From an uncultured bacterium (GTDB lineage: Bacteria; Bacteroidota; Bacteroidia; Bacteroidales; Bacteroidaceae), in NCBI GenBank assembly GCA_905216095.1, contig CAJMSQ010000004.1, forward strand, positions 41,474 to 105,473: DNA of 64,000 nucleotides, read 5' to 3'. A program made the translations under genes and the position numbers. The notes under the pieces are model-generated. The model was not told where the DNA came from. It worked only from the letters and a program-made list of their open reading frames with translations, and did no database searches. Of the stretch, positions 42,342 to 51,426 are shown in pieces (the stretch's first letter is position 1; every line of letters begins with the position of its first letter).

Positions 42342-43799
42342 ATGCAAAGACTCACGCAACCGCAAATCAAGGAAAAATTGGCCGGCGAGGTGTTCCGGCG
42401 CCTGACGGAAACGGCTGACGGCCTGGGAATGGAGTGTTATCTGGTCGGAGGCTATGTGCGCGACCTGTTTCTCGAACGCCCGACCAACGATATCGACGTG
42501 GTCGTGGTCGGGAGCGGCATCCGCATGGCCGAGGCCTTCGCGAAGCACGTGGGGCATGGCGCCCGGCTGAGCGTTTTCCGCAACTTTGGCACCGCACAAG
42601 TGAAATGGCGCGGGCAAGAGATAGAGTTTGTCGGCGCCCGCCGCGAGAGTTATTCGCACGACTCGCGCAAACCGGTTGTCGAGGACGGCACACTCGAGGA
42701 CGACCAGAACCGGAGAGATTTCACCATCAACGCGATGGCCGTTTGTCTCAATGCGGACAGGCTGGGCGAACTGGTGGACCCTTTCGACGGGCTCTATGAC
42801 CTTGAGGACCGCCTGGTGTGCACGCCGCTCGACCCCGATATCACGTTTAGCGACGACCCTCTGCGCATGATGCGCTGCGTGCGTTTTGCCACCCAACTCA
42901 AGTTCTACATCGAGGAGGAAACCTTTGCCGCGCTCGAACGCAATGCGGAGCGCATCCGCATCATCAGTGCGGAGCGCATCATCGACGAGCTGAACAAAAT
43001 CATGATGGCCGAAACGCCGTCGCGCGGCTTTGTCGATTTGCACCGCTGCGGCCTGTTGGCGATTATCCTGCCCGAACTGACCGCGCTCGACGTGGTGGAG
43101 ACGCGCAACGGCCGTTCCCACAAGAACAACTTCTATCATACACTCGAAGTCCTCGACAATGTCGCGGCGCGGGGTGCCGGGCTGTGGCTGCGTTGGGCCG
43201 CGCTGCTCCACGACATCGGCAAGCCGCGCAGCAAGCGGTGGGATGCCGCTGCCGGATGGACGTTCCATAACCACAACTATCTGGGCGAAAAGATGATTCC
43301 GGCCCTGTTCCGCCGCCTCAAACTGCCGCTCGACGAGCGCATGAAATACGTGAAGAAGCTCGTGGGCCTGCACATGCGCCCCATAGCCATAGCCGACGAC
43401 ATCGTGACCGACAGTGCCGTGCGCCGTTTGCTCTTCGAGGCCGGCGACGACATAGACGACCTCATGCGCCTGTGCGAGGCGGACATCACCAGCAAGAACG
43501 AAGTGCGGAAGAAAAGCTTTCTGGAGAACTTCAGGATCGTGCGCGTCAAGCTGGTCGATATAGAAGAGAAGGACCGGGTGCGCAATTTCCAGCCGCCGGT
43601 GGACGGAGACGAAATCATGAGCCTGTTCGGGCTTTCGCCCTGCCGCGAGGTGGGATGTCTGAAAAGTGCACTCAAGGATGCCGTCCTCGACGGGAACGTC
43701 CCCAATGAACACGATGCCGCGTTGCGTTTCGTCATAGAGCGTGCCGCGCAGATGGGGCTTACGCCCGTCGGAGGGCAGGGTGGTGCGCCCGAGGCCTGA
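42342..43799 (+). CDS. tRNA nucleotidyltransferase / poly(A) polymerase family protein with HD domain
   Basis: A 485-residue class II nucleotidyltransferase, most likely the CCA-adding enzyme that completes tRNA 3' ends. The catalytic head has YLVGGYVRDLFLERPTNDID with Asp50 and Asp52 as metal ligands, RRDFTINAMA, and the neck motif DPLRMMRCVRFATQL. An HD phosphohydrolase domain follows (ALLHDIGKP near residue 286, with HNHNYLG). The C-terminus is a helical tail. CCA-adding and poly(A)-adding members cannot be told apart with certainty by eye; as a housekeeping single gene, CCA addition is favoured. Confidence 0.9.
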   Translation: MQRLTQPQIKEKLAGEVFRRLTETADGLGMECYLVGGYVRDLFLERPTNDIDVVVVGSGIRMAEAFAKHVGHGARLSVFRNFGTAQVKWRGQEIEFVGARRESYSHDSRKPVVEDGTLEDDQNRRDFTINAMAVCLNADRLGELVDPFDGLYDLEDRLVCTPLDPDITFSDDPLRMMRCVRFATQLKFYIEEETFAALERNAERIRIISAERIIDELNKIMMAETPSRGFVDLHRCGLLAIILPELTALDVVETRNGRSHKNNFYHTLEVLDNVAARGAGLWLRWAALLHDIGKPRSKRWDAAAGWTFHNHNYLGEKMIPALFRRLKLPLDERMKYVKKLVGLHMRPIAIADDIVTDSAVRRLLFEAGDDIDDLMRLCEADITSKNEVRKKSFLENFRIVRVKLVDIEEKDRVRNFQPPVDGDEIMSLFGLSPCREVGCLKSALKDAVLDGNVPNEHDAALRFVIERAAQMGLTPVGGQGGAPEA

Positions 43800-43865
43800 G
43801 TTTTCCGTTCCTTGTCCGCTCTCCCCAATGAATCCTGAAGTATAAGAATCCCCGAAGTAAGTCTT

Positions 43866-45713
43866 ATGCCCCGCAAGATAGAACTGCTGTCTCCCGCCCG
43901 CGATGCCGGTTGCGCCATTGAGGCCATCCGCCACGGTGCCGATGCCGTCTACATGGGCGGGCCGGCCTTTGGCGCACGCGCCGCTGCCGGCAATGCCGTG
44001 GACGACATAGCACGTGTCTGCGACTATGCCCACCTGTTTGGCGCGCGGGTCTATGTCACGATGAACACCATACTGCGCGACGACGAGCTGCGCGAGGCCG
44101 AGCGGGTCGCCCATGCCGTCTGGCGTGCCGGAGCCGATGCGCTCATCGTGCAGGACATGGCTTTCCTGCGCCTTGACCTGCCCCCCGTCGCGCTGCATGC
44201 TTCCACGCAGATGGACAACCGCACACCCGAAAAGGCACGTATGCTCGAGGCGGCCGGTTTCTCGCAGATAGTGCTGGCGCGCGAGCTGTCTCTTGCCGAA
44301 ATCGCCGCGGTCCGGCGTGCCGTGGACGTGCCTCTCGAGGTTTTTGTGCATGGTGCGCTCTGCGTGTCCTATAGCGGGCGCTGCTATGCCTCGCAGTACT
44401 GTTTCGGCCGCTCCGCCAATCGCGGTTGCTGTGCGCAGTTCTGCCGTCTGGGCTTCGACCTTGTCGATGCCGACGGGCGCAGTGTCGTGCGCGACCGGCA
44501 TCTGCTCTCGTTGCGCGACATGAACCGGAGCGATTCATTGGAGGAAATGATGGATGCGGGCGTATCTTCGTTCAAGATAGAAGGCCGGCTCAAGGATGTT
44601 TCCTACGTGAAAAACATCACGGCCTACTACCGGCAGCGCATTGACGAGGTGCTCGAGCGACGTTCCGGAGACTACGAACGGGCATCCTGCGGCCGGTCGT
44701 CCTATACCTTCACGCCCAATCCGGCCAAAAGCTTCAACCGCGGGTTTACGGACTATTTCCTGCACGGCAGGACGGCATCTGTACACGATTTCGACACCCC
44801 GAAAGCAAAAGGAGAAGGCGTGGGAAGCGTGGCTGTCGCGGGCCGCAGAAGTTTCAGAATGGCACCTGTTCGCGACGGTGCCGCATCCGTGGAAATCGTG
44901 GCCGGCGACGGACTTTGTTTTGTGGACGCGACGGGAAAGTTGCAGGGCTTCAGGGTGAACAAGGTGGCGGACGGTGAAATCTTTCCGGCCGAAATGCCCG
45001 CCTTGCGCCCCGGTATGTCCGTTTTCCGCAATTTCGACCACGCTTTCGACAAGCTGCTTGCGCGCGAGTCGGCGGTCAGGCGTTTGCAGGTGGTGGTCCG
45101 CTTGTCCGAAGTGCCGTCCGGTTACGTCTTGTCGATGGAAGCGGAGAACGGAGTGCGGGTGGAGCATACTTTCGAGGCGGACAGGGAACCGGCACGCGCG
45201 TCCCAGCACGACAACATTGTCCGTCAGCTCTCCAAACTGGGCGATACGCCTTTCGAGGCCGCATCCGTGGCCGTCGATACGCAGGGCGAGCGCTTCATCC
45301 CCTCGTCCCGGCTGTCCGAGTGGCGGCGTGCGTGTGCGTCGGCCTTAGTCACGGCGCTGACGGAGGAACACCGGCGTGAGGCGCGCAGGGCCGCCCGGCC
45401 GCTGCCCGGGGAAATGCCGTCGCAGATGGATTACACGGCAAACGTATATAATGCCGAGGCCGCCCGGGTGTATCGTGACTGGGGCGTGGCCGAGGTGGCG
45501 CCGGCCTTCGAGGCACAACAGCCCGACGGTGCGGTACTGATGTCGTGCCGTCACTGTCTCCGTTATGCTTTCGGCGCGTGTCCGCACCGTCAGAAAGGCC
45601 GTTTGCCGTGGAAGGAACCGGTTTCGCTACGCCTGCCCGACGGCAGGGAATTTCCCGTCCGGTTCGATTGTAAACATTGTCAGATGAATGTGTATGCGCC
45701 CCGTATTGATTAA
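43866..45713 (+). CDS. U32 family peptidase-like protein (RlhA/TrhP type)
   Basis: A 615-residue protein. The N-terminal TIM-barrel-like U32 domain has KIELLSPARDAGCAIEAIRHG, GADAVYMGGPAFGARA and EVFVHGALCVSYSGRCYASQ. The cysteine-rich block GRCYASQYCFGRSANRG with CCAQFC fits the Fe-S-type cysteines of RNA-hydroxylating members. The middle is a beta-barrel part and the C-terminus has further paired cysteines, SCRHCLRYAFGACPHR and FDCKHCQMNVY. The U32 name suggests a protease, but relatives RlhA and TrhP hydroxylate 23S rRNA and tRNA, so an RNA-modification role is more likely. It follows the cca-type gene by 66 bases. Confidence 0.85.
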   Translation: MPRKIELLSPARDAGCAIEAIRHGADAVYMGGPAFGARAAAGNAVDDIARVCDYAHLFGARVYVTMNTILRDDELREAERVAHAVWRAGADALIVQDMAFLRLDLPPVALHASTQMDNRTPEKARMLEAAGFSQIVLARELSLAEIAAVRRAVDVPLEVFVHGALCVSYSGRCYASQYCFGRSANRGCCAQFCRLGFDLVDADGRSVVRDRHLLSLRDMNRSDSLEEMMDAGVSSFKIEGRLKDVSYVKNITAYYRQRIDEVLERRSGDYERASCGRSSYTFTPNPAKSFNRGFTDYFLHGRTASVHDFDTPKAKGEGVGSVAVAGRRSFRMAPVRDGAASVEIVAGDGLCFVDATGKLQGFRVNKVADGEIFPAEMPALRPGMSVFRNFDHAFDKLLARESAVRRLQVVVRLSEVPSGYVLSMEAENGVRVEHTFEADREPARASQHDNIVRQLSKLGDTPFEAASVAVDTQGERFIPSSRLSEWRRACASALVTALTEEHRREARRAARPLPGEMPSQMDYTANVYNAEAARVYRDWGVAEVAPAFEAQQPDGAVLMSCRHCLRYAFGACPHRQKGRLPWKEPVSLRLPDGREFPVRFDCKHCQMNVYAPRID

Positions 45714-46716
45714 AGTCCTGCTCCTGATGGTTGCGGCGGCGGGCCTCGTCTCGTGCCATTATCCTGTATCGGAAGACCACTGGACATCCGCCGGCGCGGA
45801 CGGGATTGACTCTGTCGATTTCCGGGCTGCCCATCACTACTGGCGCGGCTATAACTTTGTGGCCGCCGACTCCTTCCGTGTGTTTTCCCGGCCCCCGTTT
45901 ACACCGGCATTAATCTACACACCCGATTCTTCGTCCCTGGTATGCGAGGATGATATACTTGTGGTCGAGGATGTTGCCGCCGATTCTCTTGACGATTCCC
46001 GTATATGGGTGAAAGTGGCTGCCGTGGGCAATTTTGACGTTTACGGTATGGCGGGCCGGGTCAGTACGGGATGGGTTCCCGAGGCGGTGTTGTTGCCTAA
46101 CGTGGTTCCCGATAAACCTGTTTCCAAGTTTATCCGCGGGTTCAGTGACGGGCGGCTCAAGTTTATCCTGTCCTGTGTGGGGCTGGCCGTACTGCTGTAT
46201 CTGGTGCAGGCAGTGCGGCGCAGGCGTGTGCGGCTGGTCCATTTCAATGACATAGACAGTTTTTATCCCACGTTGCTTTGTCTTGTCGTTTCGGGTATGG
46301 CTGTTCTTTACCAATGCCTGCAGGTCTATGTGCCCGAGACGTGGGTGGAATTCTATTTTCATCCCACGCTCAATCCCTTTCATGCCGGGCTGCCGCTGAT
46401 TATGTCCCTTTTTGTGGCTGCTGTCTGGATATTTGTGTTGGTCGGAGTGGCCGTTCTCGATGATTTGCGCCGCCGTCCCGGTTTCACGGACATATTCTCT
46501 TATCTGGCCGGACTGGGGGCTACGTGTATGTTGCTCTACTTGTTGTTTACCGTAGTCGTGCCGCCAAAGTTGGGTTGCGGCTTGTTGCCGGTTTATTGGA
46601 TAGTCGCCGTGAGGCTTTACCGCCGTTCCCGTCCCCGCTATCTGTGCGGGAACTGCGGACGGACCCTGTCAGGACTCGGCAAGTGTCCCTATTGCGGCGC
46701 CGTCAATGAGGAATAA
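45694..46716 (+). CDS. Membrane protein with N-terminal signal and C-terminal zinc ribbon
   Basis: About 340 residues, starting at 45694 inside the U32 gene (20-base overlap). An N-terminal signal with a lipobox-like LVSC is followed by a soluble SH3-like stretch (ILVVEDVAADSL; RVSTGWVPEAVLLP). Five hydrophobic helices follow at about residues 155-300, and the protein ends in a zinc ribbon, CGNCGRTLSGLGKCPYCG. I do not recognise a named family. Zinc ribbon and coupling to the U32 gene suggest the two act together or share regulation, but no function can be stated. Confidence 0.75.
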   Translation: MRPVLIKVLLLMVAAAGLVSCHYPVSEDHWTSAGADGIDSVDFRAAHHYWRGYNFVAADSFRVFSRPPFTPALIYTPDSSSLVCEDDILVVEDVAADSLDDSRIWVKVAAVGNFDVYGMAGRVSTGWVPEAVLLPNVVPDKPVSKFIRGFSDGRLKFILSCVGLAVLLYLVQAVRRRRVRLVHFNDIDSFYPTLLCLVVSGMAVLYQCLQVYVPETWVEFYFHPTLNPFHAGLPLIMSLFVAAVWIFVLVGVAVLDDLRRRPGFTDIFSYLAGLGATCMLLYLLFTVVVPPKLGCGLLPVYWIVAVRLYRRSRPRYLCGNCGRTLSGLGKCPYCGAVNEE

Positions 46717-46841
46717 CGCCGGACGGCATTGCTGTCATACGTGACGGGGATAGTGTCGCGCAAAAAAAACTTTACCGTTTCTCGCCATAACCCCGTGGTC
46801 TGACAGGATAATACTTATTTTTTTTCTACCTTTGCACCGTC

Positions 46842-49052
46842 ATGAACTTGAAAAGCCATCTCTATTTATATATATGTGTATGCTGGATGCTCTTGTACGC
46901 CGTTTCGGGATACGCCCAACAGCGTGTGCCGCAGAATTTGCGCCTCGGCGCATTGGGCGAAAGGGACGAAGGCTCACATTGGAATGAGGTGGAAAGCGAC
47001 AGTGTGGAGAAAGAGGGAGTTCCCATAGGCATGTACACCTGGAAAATAGACCCCGTGTTCGGTACAATCAAGCCGGTGGAGCCCGACACGCTGCCCCATC
47101 TTTTTCAGAATACGGCTTTCACTGACGGACTGACGGGGCGCTACAATTATACCGGCAATCTCGGCGCGCCGCGCCAAAGCCGTGTGTTCACTGACCGCAG
47201 GGCGACGATGTATGGCAGCCAGTTTATTTTTGAACAGCCCTATGATTTCTTTATCGAACAGCCCAGCGAGTTGTTCTTTACCAATACGAAATCGCCCGTT
47301 ACGAACATCACTTATCATTCTTGCGGCAACAAACAGAACGGTGAGGACCGCATCCGCGGCGTCTTTGCCACGAACGTGAACAAACGGTTAGGGCTGGGGT
47401 TCAAACTGGACTATCTTTATGGCAGGGGATACTATGAGGCGCAATCGACCGCCCATTTCAACGGAACGCTTTACGGCTCTTATGTAGGCGAACGCTATCG
47501 TATGCATGCCATGTACTATGCCAACCATCTGAAGACCTCGGAAAACGGTGGAATAGAAAGCGATGACTACGTGGACCGTCCCGAGTCCTTCCCCACAAGA
47601 TACGGTACGGCCGACATGCCCGTTCGGCTGGAGAAGACTTGGAATAAGTTGAACGTGAATACATTGTATCTCACACACAACTATAATATCGGTTTCAGGC
47701 GCTATCGCGATGCTTCGGGGAAGATTGTCCGTTCCGAAGAGCCGAAATTGCGGGGGAAACTGGCCGACATGACGGTCGTGAGGACCGCCGGGGCGGATAG
47801 TGTGCGTCGCACCGCCGCAGCCGCAGCCCGTCCGGCCGACTTGGCGCGGCTCGATACGGCAGGGCTTGTGCCGGAGTATGTTCCCGTGATAGGATTCATA
47901 CATACGCTGCGTCTGGACCATGACAACCGCCGTTTCATGTCCAACCGCCGTGCTTCGGCCGAAGCCCCGTATTACTTTAACGACTATTATCTGCCCGGAG
48001 ATTCGGCCAACGACAAGACAAAGAACTTCCGCATCGAGAATATGCTGGCCTTTGAGATTCGTGAAGGCTTTAATTCGTGGGTGAAGTCGGGGCTGCGCCT
48101 GTTTGCCCGCCATGAATTCAATAAATTCGTGCTGCCCGATGCCAACCGGTACAATCAGAATTATGTGGAAAACCGCTTTTCGATCGGCGCACAATTGTTG
48201 AAGGAGCAAGGAAAATACTTTCACTACAACGTTTTGGGCGAGCTCCGCACTTCGGGCTCGGACTGGGGAGAGTTTAATGTCGAGGGAAAAGCCGATGTCA
48301 ATATCCCGTTCCTGCGCGACACGCTCGCCGTGTGCCTTGACGGCTATGTGCGTAATGAGCAGCCCTCGTTCTATTATCGTCATTACCATGCGCGGAATGC
48401 CTGGTGGGACAACTCGCTCGACAAGGTGTTCAGGGCGCGGGTAGGAGGTATGCTCGCTTACCGCAATACGCGGCTTGGCGTCCACTTCGAGACCCTTCAG
48501 AACTACGTGTACTTTGCCGAGAAACAGTCTCCCTATATCAATGAGGAAAATATCCCCTTGGCCTATTATTCGGTCGGCGTAAGACAGGCTGCCAAGAACC
48601 TGCAAGTGATTTCCGCCACGCTGGGCCAGGATTTCCGATGGGGCATCCTCAACTGGGAGAACGAACTGACATATCAGCTTTCGTCCGACAAGGATATCCT
48701 TCCGCTACCGTCGCTGACGGCTTATTCCAACCTGTACCTGCTTTTCCGCATAGCGAAAGTCCTGCGCACGGAGTTTGGAGCCGATGTCCGCTATTTCACA
48801 TCCTACTATGCGCCGGCTTATAGTCCGATTATCGGTCAGTATTGCGTGCAGGACCCCGACGCGCGCATCAAGCTGGGCAACTATCCTGTTGTGAATGCGT
48901 ATGTCAATTTTCATTTGAAGCACACACGTTTCTACTTCATGGCTTCTCATGTGAATTACAGTAGCGGAAGCGGCCGTCCGTATCTCGTTCCGCATCATCC
49001 GCTCAACCGTATGGTGCTGCGTTTCGGTATTTCGTGGAATTTCTTCAACTGA
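46842..49052 (+). CDS. Putative outer-membrane porin (Porin_10 family)
   Basis: A 736-residue protein with signal peptide (LYLYICVCWMLLYAVSGYAQ) and a long run of alternating beta-strands ending in LRFGISWNFFN, with the terminal aromatic expected of a barrel. NTKSPVTNITYHSCGNKQNG and the overall plan match the Bacteroidota putative porin family. A TACCTTTG -7 box (46827-46834) lies 8 bases before the ATG, so either the leader is extremely short or the actual start is further in; the next good ATG is far inside the signal peptide, so a short leader is favoured. The signal peptide has a TATATATA run. Confidence 0.85.
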   Translation: MNLKSHLYLYICVCWMLLYAVSGYAQQRVPQNLRLGALGERDEGSHWNEVESDSVEKEGVPIGMYTWKIDPVFGTIKPVEPDTLPHLFQNTAFTDGLTGRYNYTGNLGAPRQSRVFTDRRATMYGSQFIFEQPYDFFIEQPSELFFTNTKSPVTNITYHSCGNKQNGEDRIRGVFATNVNKRLGLGFKLDYLYGRGYYEAQSTAHFNGTLYGSYVGERYRMHAMYYANHLKTSENGGIESDDYVDRPESFPTRYGTADMPVRLEKTWNKLNVNTLYLTHNYNIGFRRYRDASGKIVRSEEPKLRGKLADMTVVRTAGADSVRRTAAAAARPADLARLDTAGLVPEYVPVIGFIHTLRLDHDNRRFMSNRRASAEAPYYFNDYYLPGDSANDKTKNFRIENMLAFEIREGFNSWVKSGLRLFARHEFNKFVLPDANRYNQNYVENRFSIGAQLLKEQGKYFHYNVLGELRTSGSDWGEFNVEGKADVNIPFLRDTLAVCLDGYVRNEQPSFYYRHYHARNAWWDNSLDKVFRARVGGMLAYRNTRLGVHFETLQNYVYFAEKQSPYINEENIPLAYYSVGVRQAAKNLQVISATLGQDFRWGILNWENELTYQLSSDKDILPLPSLTAYSNLYLLFRIAKVLRTEFGADVRYFTSYYAPAYSPIIGQYCVQDPDARIKLGNYPVVNAYVNFHLKHTRFYFMASHVNYSSGSGRPYLVPHHPLNRMVLRFGISWNFFN

Positions 49053-49128
49053 TGTAAGGTAGCCTCAGGGACATTCCGTTCCAGTTGTAAGACTTTTGCG
49101 GATTACCGGAAGCAATATGGCCGGAAAG

Positions 49129-49159
49129 TTGGTGCGTTCAGAATTTCTGCGTATCTTTG
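49129..49159 (+). promoter_or_regulatory. Promoter of the nif3-zinc ribbon genes
   Basis: TTG (49129-49131), 20 bases, TATCTTTG (49152-49159). It overlaps an in-frame ATG at 49157 and so fixes the start of the next gene at 49178. Confidence 0.75.
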
Positions 49160-49177
49160 CAGACAGAGTTCTTGATT

Positions 49178-49963
49178 ATGATATTAAAGGAAGTCGTTGC
49201 GGCCCTTGAACGGTTCGCGCCTTTGCCCCTGCAGGAAAGCTATGATAATGCCGGCTTGCAGGTAGGATTAACGGAGGCGGAAGAGGTTTCAGGGGTCTTG
49301 TTGTGCTTGGACGTCACTGAAGATGTGATTGCGGAAGCGATAACTATGGGATGTAATGTGATTATAGCCCATCATCCGTTATTGTTTCGCGGCCTGAAGT
49401 GTGTGACGGATGCCACCCAGGTGGAGCGGTGCGTGCGTTTGGCGTTGCTCAATGGCATTGCCGTTTATGCGGCACATACCAACCTTGATAATGCCCGTGG
49501 CGGAGTGAACTTCAAAATAGGAGAACGATTGGGACTGACGCAAATGCGTTTCCTTTCGTCATTGCCTGCGGCAGACGGAGGCAGTGGTTTGCTCGGCGAA
49601 TTGCCTGCTCCCGAAAAGCCTCTGGCTTTCCTGCGGCGCGTGAAGGAGACTTTCGGTGTTGATTGTCTGTTCCACAATGCCGGTCCGGACCGTCCGGTGT
49701 CGCGTGTTGCCTTGTGCGGCGGTGCAGGTGATTTCCTGCTTGATGAAGCCATACGTTGCGACGCCGATGTCTTCCTGACCGGCGAAATGGGTTACCATCG
49801 TTACTTCGGACATGAGGGACAGCTCTGGATTGGAGTGTTGGGACATTACCAAAGCGAACGGTTCACCATATCTCTGTTGAGGGAAATCCTTGCGGCTGAC
49901 TTTCCGGAACTCAAATTGCACGAGACGACGGTCGATACCAATCCGATACGCTACATGATGTAA
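49178..49963 (+). CDS. Nif3-like dinuclear metal centre protein (YbgI family)
   Basis: A 261-residue cytoplasmic protein of the Nif3/YbgI family, often labelled GTP cyclohydrolase 1 type 2. Family blocks are QESYDNAGLQVG, the metal-binding IIAHHPLLFRG, AAHTNLDNARGGVN and, near the C-terminus, GHYQSERF. Its true role is not settled; hydrolase or metallochaperone activity has been proposed for the family. It is followed after 60 bases by the zinc-ribbon coiled-coil gene, a pairing I recall as common in Bacteroidota. Confidence 0.92.
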   Translation: MILKEVVAALERFAPLPLQESYDNAGLQVGLTEAEEVSGVLLCLDVTEDVIAEAITMGCNVIIAHHPLLFRGLKCVTDATQVERCVRLALLNGIAVYAAHTNLDNARGGVNFKIGERLGLTQMRFLSSLPAADGGSGLLGELPAPEKPLAFLRRVKETFGVDCLFHNAGPDRPVSRVALCGGAGDFLLDEAIRCDADVFLTGEMGYHRYFGHEGQLWIGVLGHYQSERFTISLLREILAADFPELKLHETTVDTNPIRYMM

Positions 49964-50023
49964 TCGTTGGAATTTGCCGGCAACCACTTGCGAATAACGA
50001 AACTATTAATACAAAAAAACAAT

Positions 50024-50836
50024 ATGGCAGTAAAGAAAGAGAGTACGGAGATGTCCGTAGAACAGAAACTGAAGGCGCTGTATCAATTGCAGACTTTGCT
50101 TTCCGAAATCGACAAGATTAAGACCCTGCGTGGTGAATTACCGCTCGAAGTGCAGGACCTTGAGGACGAAATCGAGGGTCTGGCATTCCGTATGGGCAAG
50201 CATGGCGAAGATATTGAAGGCCTGAATGCCGACATTGCCGTGAAGAAGAATAAAATAGCTGAGGCCGAGGCTGCCATGGCACGCTACAAGGAGCAGCTCA
50301 ACGAAGTGAAGAACAATCGCGAGTACGATATGCTCTCGAAGGAAATAGAGTTCCAGTCACTTGAAATAGAGTTGGAAAACAAGCGTATAGGGGAAGCACA
50401 GCGTTCCATAGAGAGCAAACAGACCGAAATGACGGCCTGCGGAGAGCGCATGAACGAACGTCGGGCCGACCTTGATGTGAAGAAGGCCGAACTGGAGGAA
50501 ATTGTTTCCGAAACCAAGGCTGAGGAAGAGAAACTCCGCGAAAAGGCGAAAGGACTCGAGATGACTATTGAGCCCCGTCTGCTTACGGCGTTCAAGCGTA
50601 TTCGTAAAAACTCGCGCAACGGACTTGGTATCGTTTATGTGGAGCGCGACGCCTGCGGAGGATGTTTCAACAAAATCCCGCCTCAGCGTCAGTTGGACAT
50701 CCGTATGCGTAAGAAAATTATCGTCTGCGAGTATTGCGGCCGAATCATGATTGACCCCGAACTGGCCGGCGTGAAAATCGAAAAACCGGCAGAGGAAAAA
50801 CCGAAGCGTCGTACACGCAAGGCTGCTGCCAACTGA
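50024..50836 (+). CDS. Coiled-coil protein with C4-type zinc ribbon
   Basis: A 270-residue protein. Residues about 10-190 form a long antiparallel coiled coil (LEDEIEGLAFRMGKHGEDIE; KEIEFQSLEIELENKRIGEA). The C-terminal C4 zinc ribbon has CGGCFNKIPPQRQLDIR and CEYCGRIMIDPE, followed by a lysine-rich tail (KPKRRTRKAAAN). This is the bacterial zf-RING_7/C4 family, whose members bind nucleic acids or ribosome-associated partners. The start at 50024 (MAVKKESTEMSVEQKL) fits the family better than the longer frame to 49967. Function in this genus is unknown. Confidence 0.88.
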   Translation: MAVKKESTEMSVEQKLKALYQLQTLLSEIDKIKTLRGELPLEVQDLEDEIEGLAFRMGKHGEDIEGLNADIAVKKNKIAEAEAAMARYKEQLNEVKNNREYDMLSKEIEFQSLEIELENKRIGEAQRSIESKQTEMTACGERMNERRADLDVKKAELEEIVSETKAEEEKLREKAKGLEMTIEPRLLTAFKRIRKNSRNGLGIVYVERDACGGCFNKIPPQRQLDIRMRKKIIVCEYCGRIMIDPELAGVKIEKPAEEKPKRRTRKAAAN

Positions 50837-50856
50837 TACATTTAAGTAAGAGAAGG

Positions 50857-50929
50857 GTGTCGGCGTAGGAGACGAGGGAATAGGACGATGCGGATGAGGC
50901 ATTGTTCGTCCGCGTCCCTACGCCGACAC
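50857..50929. other. Long branched stem-loop between the zinc-ribbon gene and rlmH
   Basis: GTGTCGGCGTAGG (50857-50869) pairs perfectly with CCTACGCCGACAC (50917-50929). The 47-base interior holds a second stem, GGACGA/TCGTCC. No T-tract follows on either strand, so it is not a standard terminator; it might be a processing site or a structured leader of rlmH. Confidence 0.6.
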
Positions 50930-50952
50930 TCCTATTTATATAATAAGGTGAG

Positions 50953-51426
50953 ATGAAAGTGCAATTCATCGTTGTCGGAAAGACGATAGACAAGCGTCTG
51001 TCTGCACTCATTGACGAGTATGTGGCCCGGGTGAAACACTATGTACCCTTTGAGATGGAAGTGATTCCCGAGTTGAAAAATACCAAGTCCATGACCGTGG
51101 CGCAGCAGAAGGCACGCGAGGGCGAATTGTTGCGCAAAGCGTTGCGCGAGGGTGACCATGTAGTGTTGCTTGACGAAGGCGGACGCGAATTTCGTTCGGT
51201 GGATTTTGCGACCTGGATGGAGACCCGGTTGTCGCTCTCTGCACGTAGATTGGTTTTTATCGTGGGAGGGCCTTATGGATTCTCCGAGGAAATACAAGCC
51301 TTGTCCAAGGAAAAAGTTTCGCTTTCGCGTATGACGCTTTCGCACCAGATGGTCCGGTTGTTTTTTGTGGAGCAATGTTATCGCGCAATGACCATTCTGC
51401 GCGGTGAACCCTATCATCATGAATGA
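50953..51426 (+). CDS. rlmH: 23S rRNA pseudouridine-1915 N3-methyltransferase
   Basis: A 157-residue SPOUT methyltransferase that methylates pseudouridine 1915 in helix 69 of 23S rRNA. Family segments are MKVQFIVVGKTIDKRLSALI, LLDEGGREFRSVDFA, FIVGGPYGFSEEI (SAM-binding trefoil knot) and LSRMTLSHQMVRLFFVEQCY with RAMTILRGEPYHH at the end. Length and sequence are standard. The next gene begins inside its last codons (8-base overlap). Confidence 0.97.
   Translation: MKVQFIVVGKTIDKRLSALIDEYVARVKHYVPFEMEVIPELKNTKSMTVAQQKAREGELLRKALREGDHVVLLDEGGREFRSVDFATWMETRLSLSARRLVFIVGGPYGFSEEIQALSKEKVSLSRMTLSHQMVRLFFVEQCYRAMTILRGEPYHHE

Noticed and set aside
42309..44501. 730-codon leftward open frame opposite the cca-type and U32 genes
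   Set aside because: Antisense of two well-supported genes; no family segments or signal peptide.
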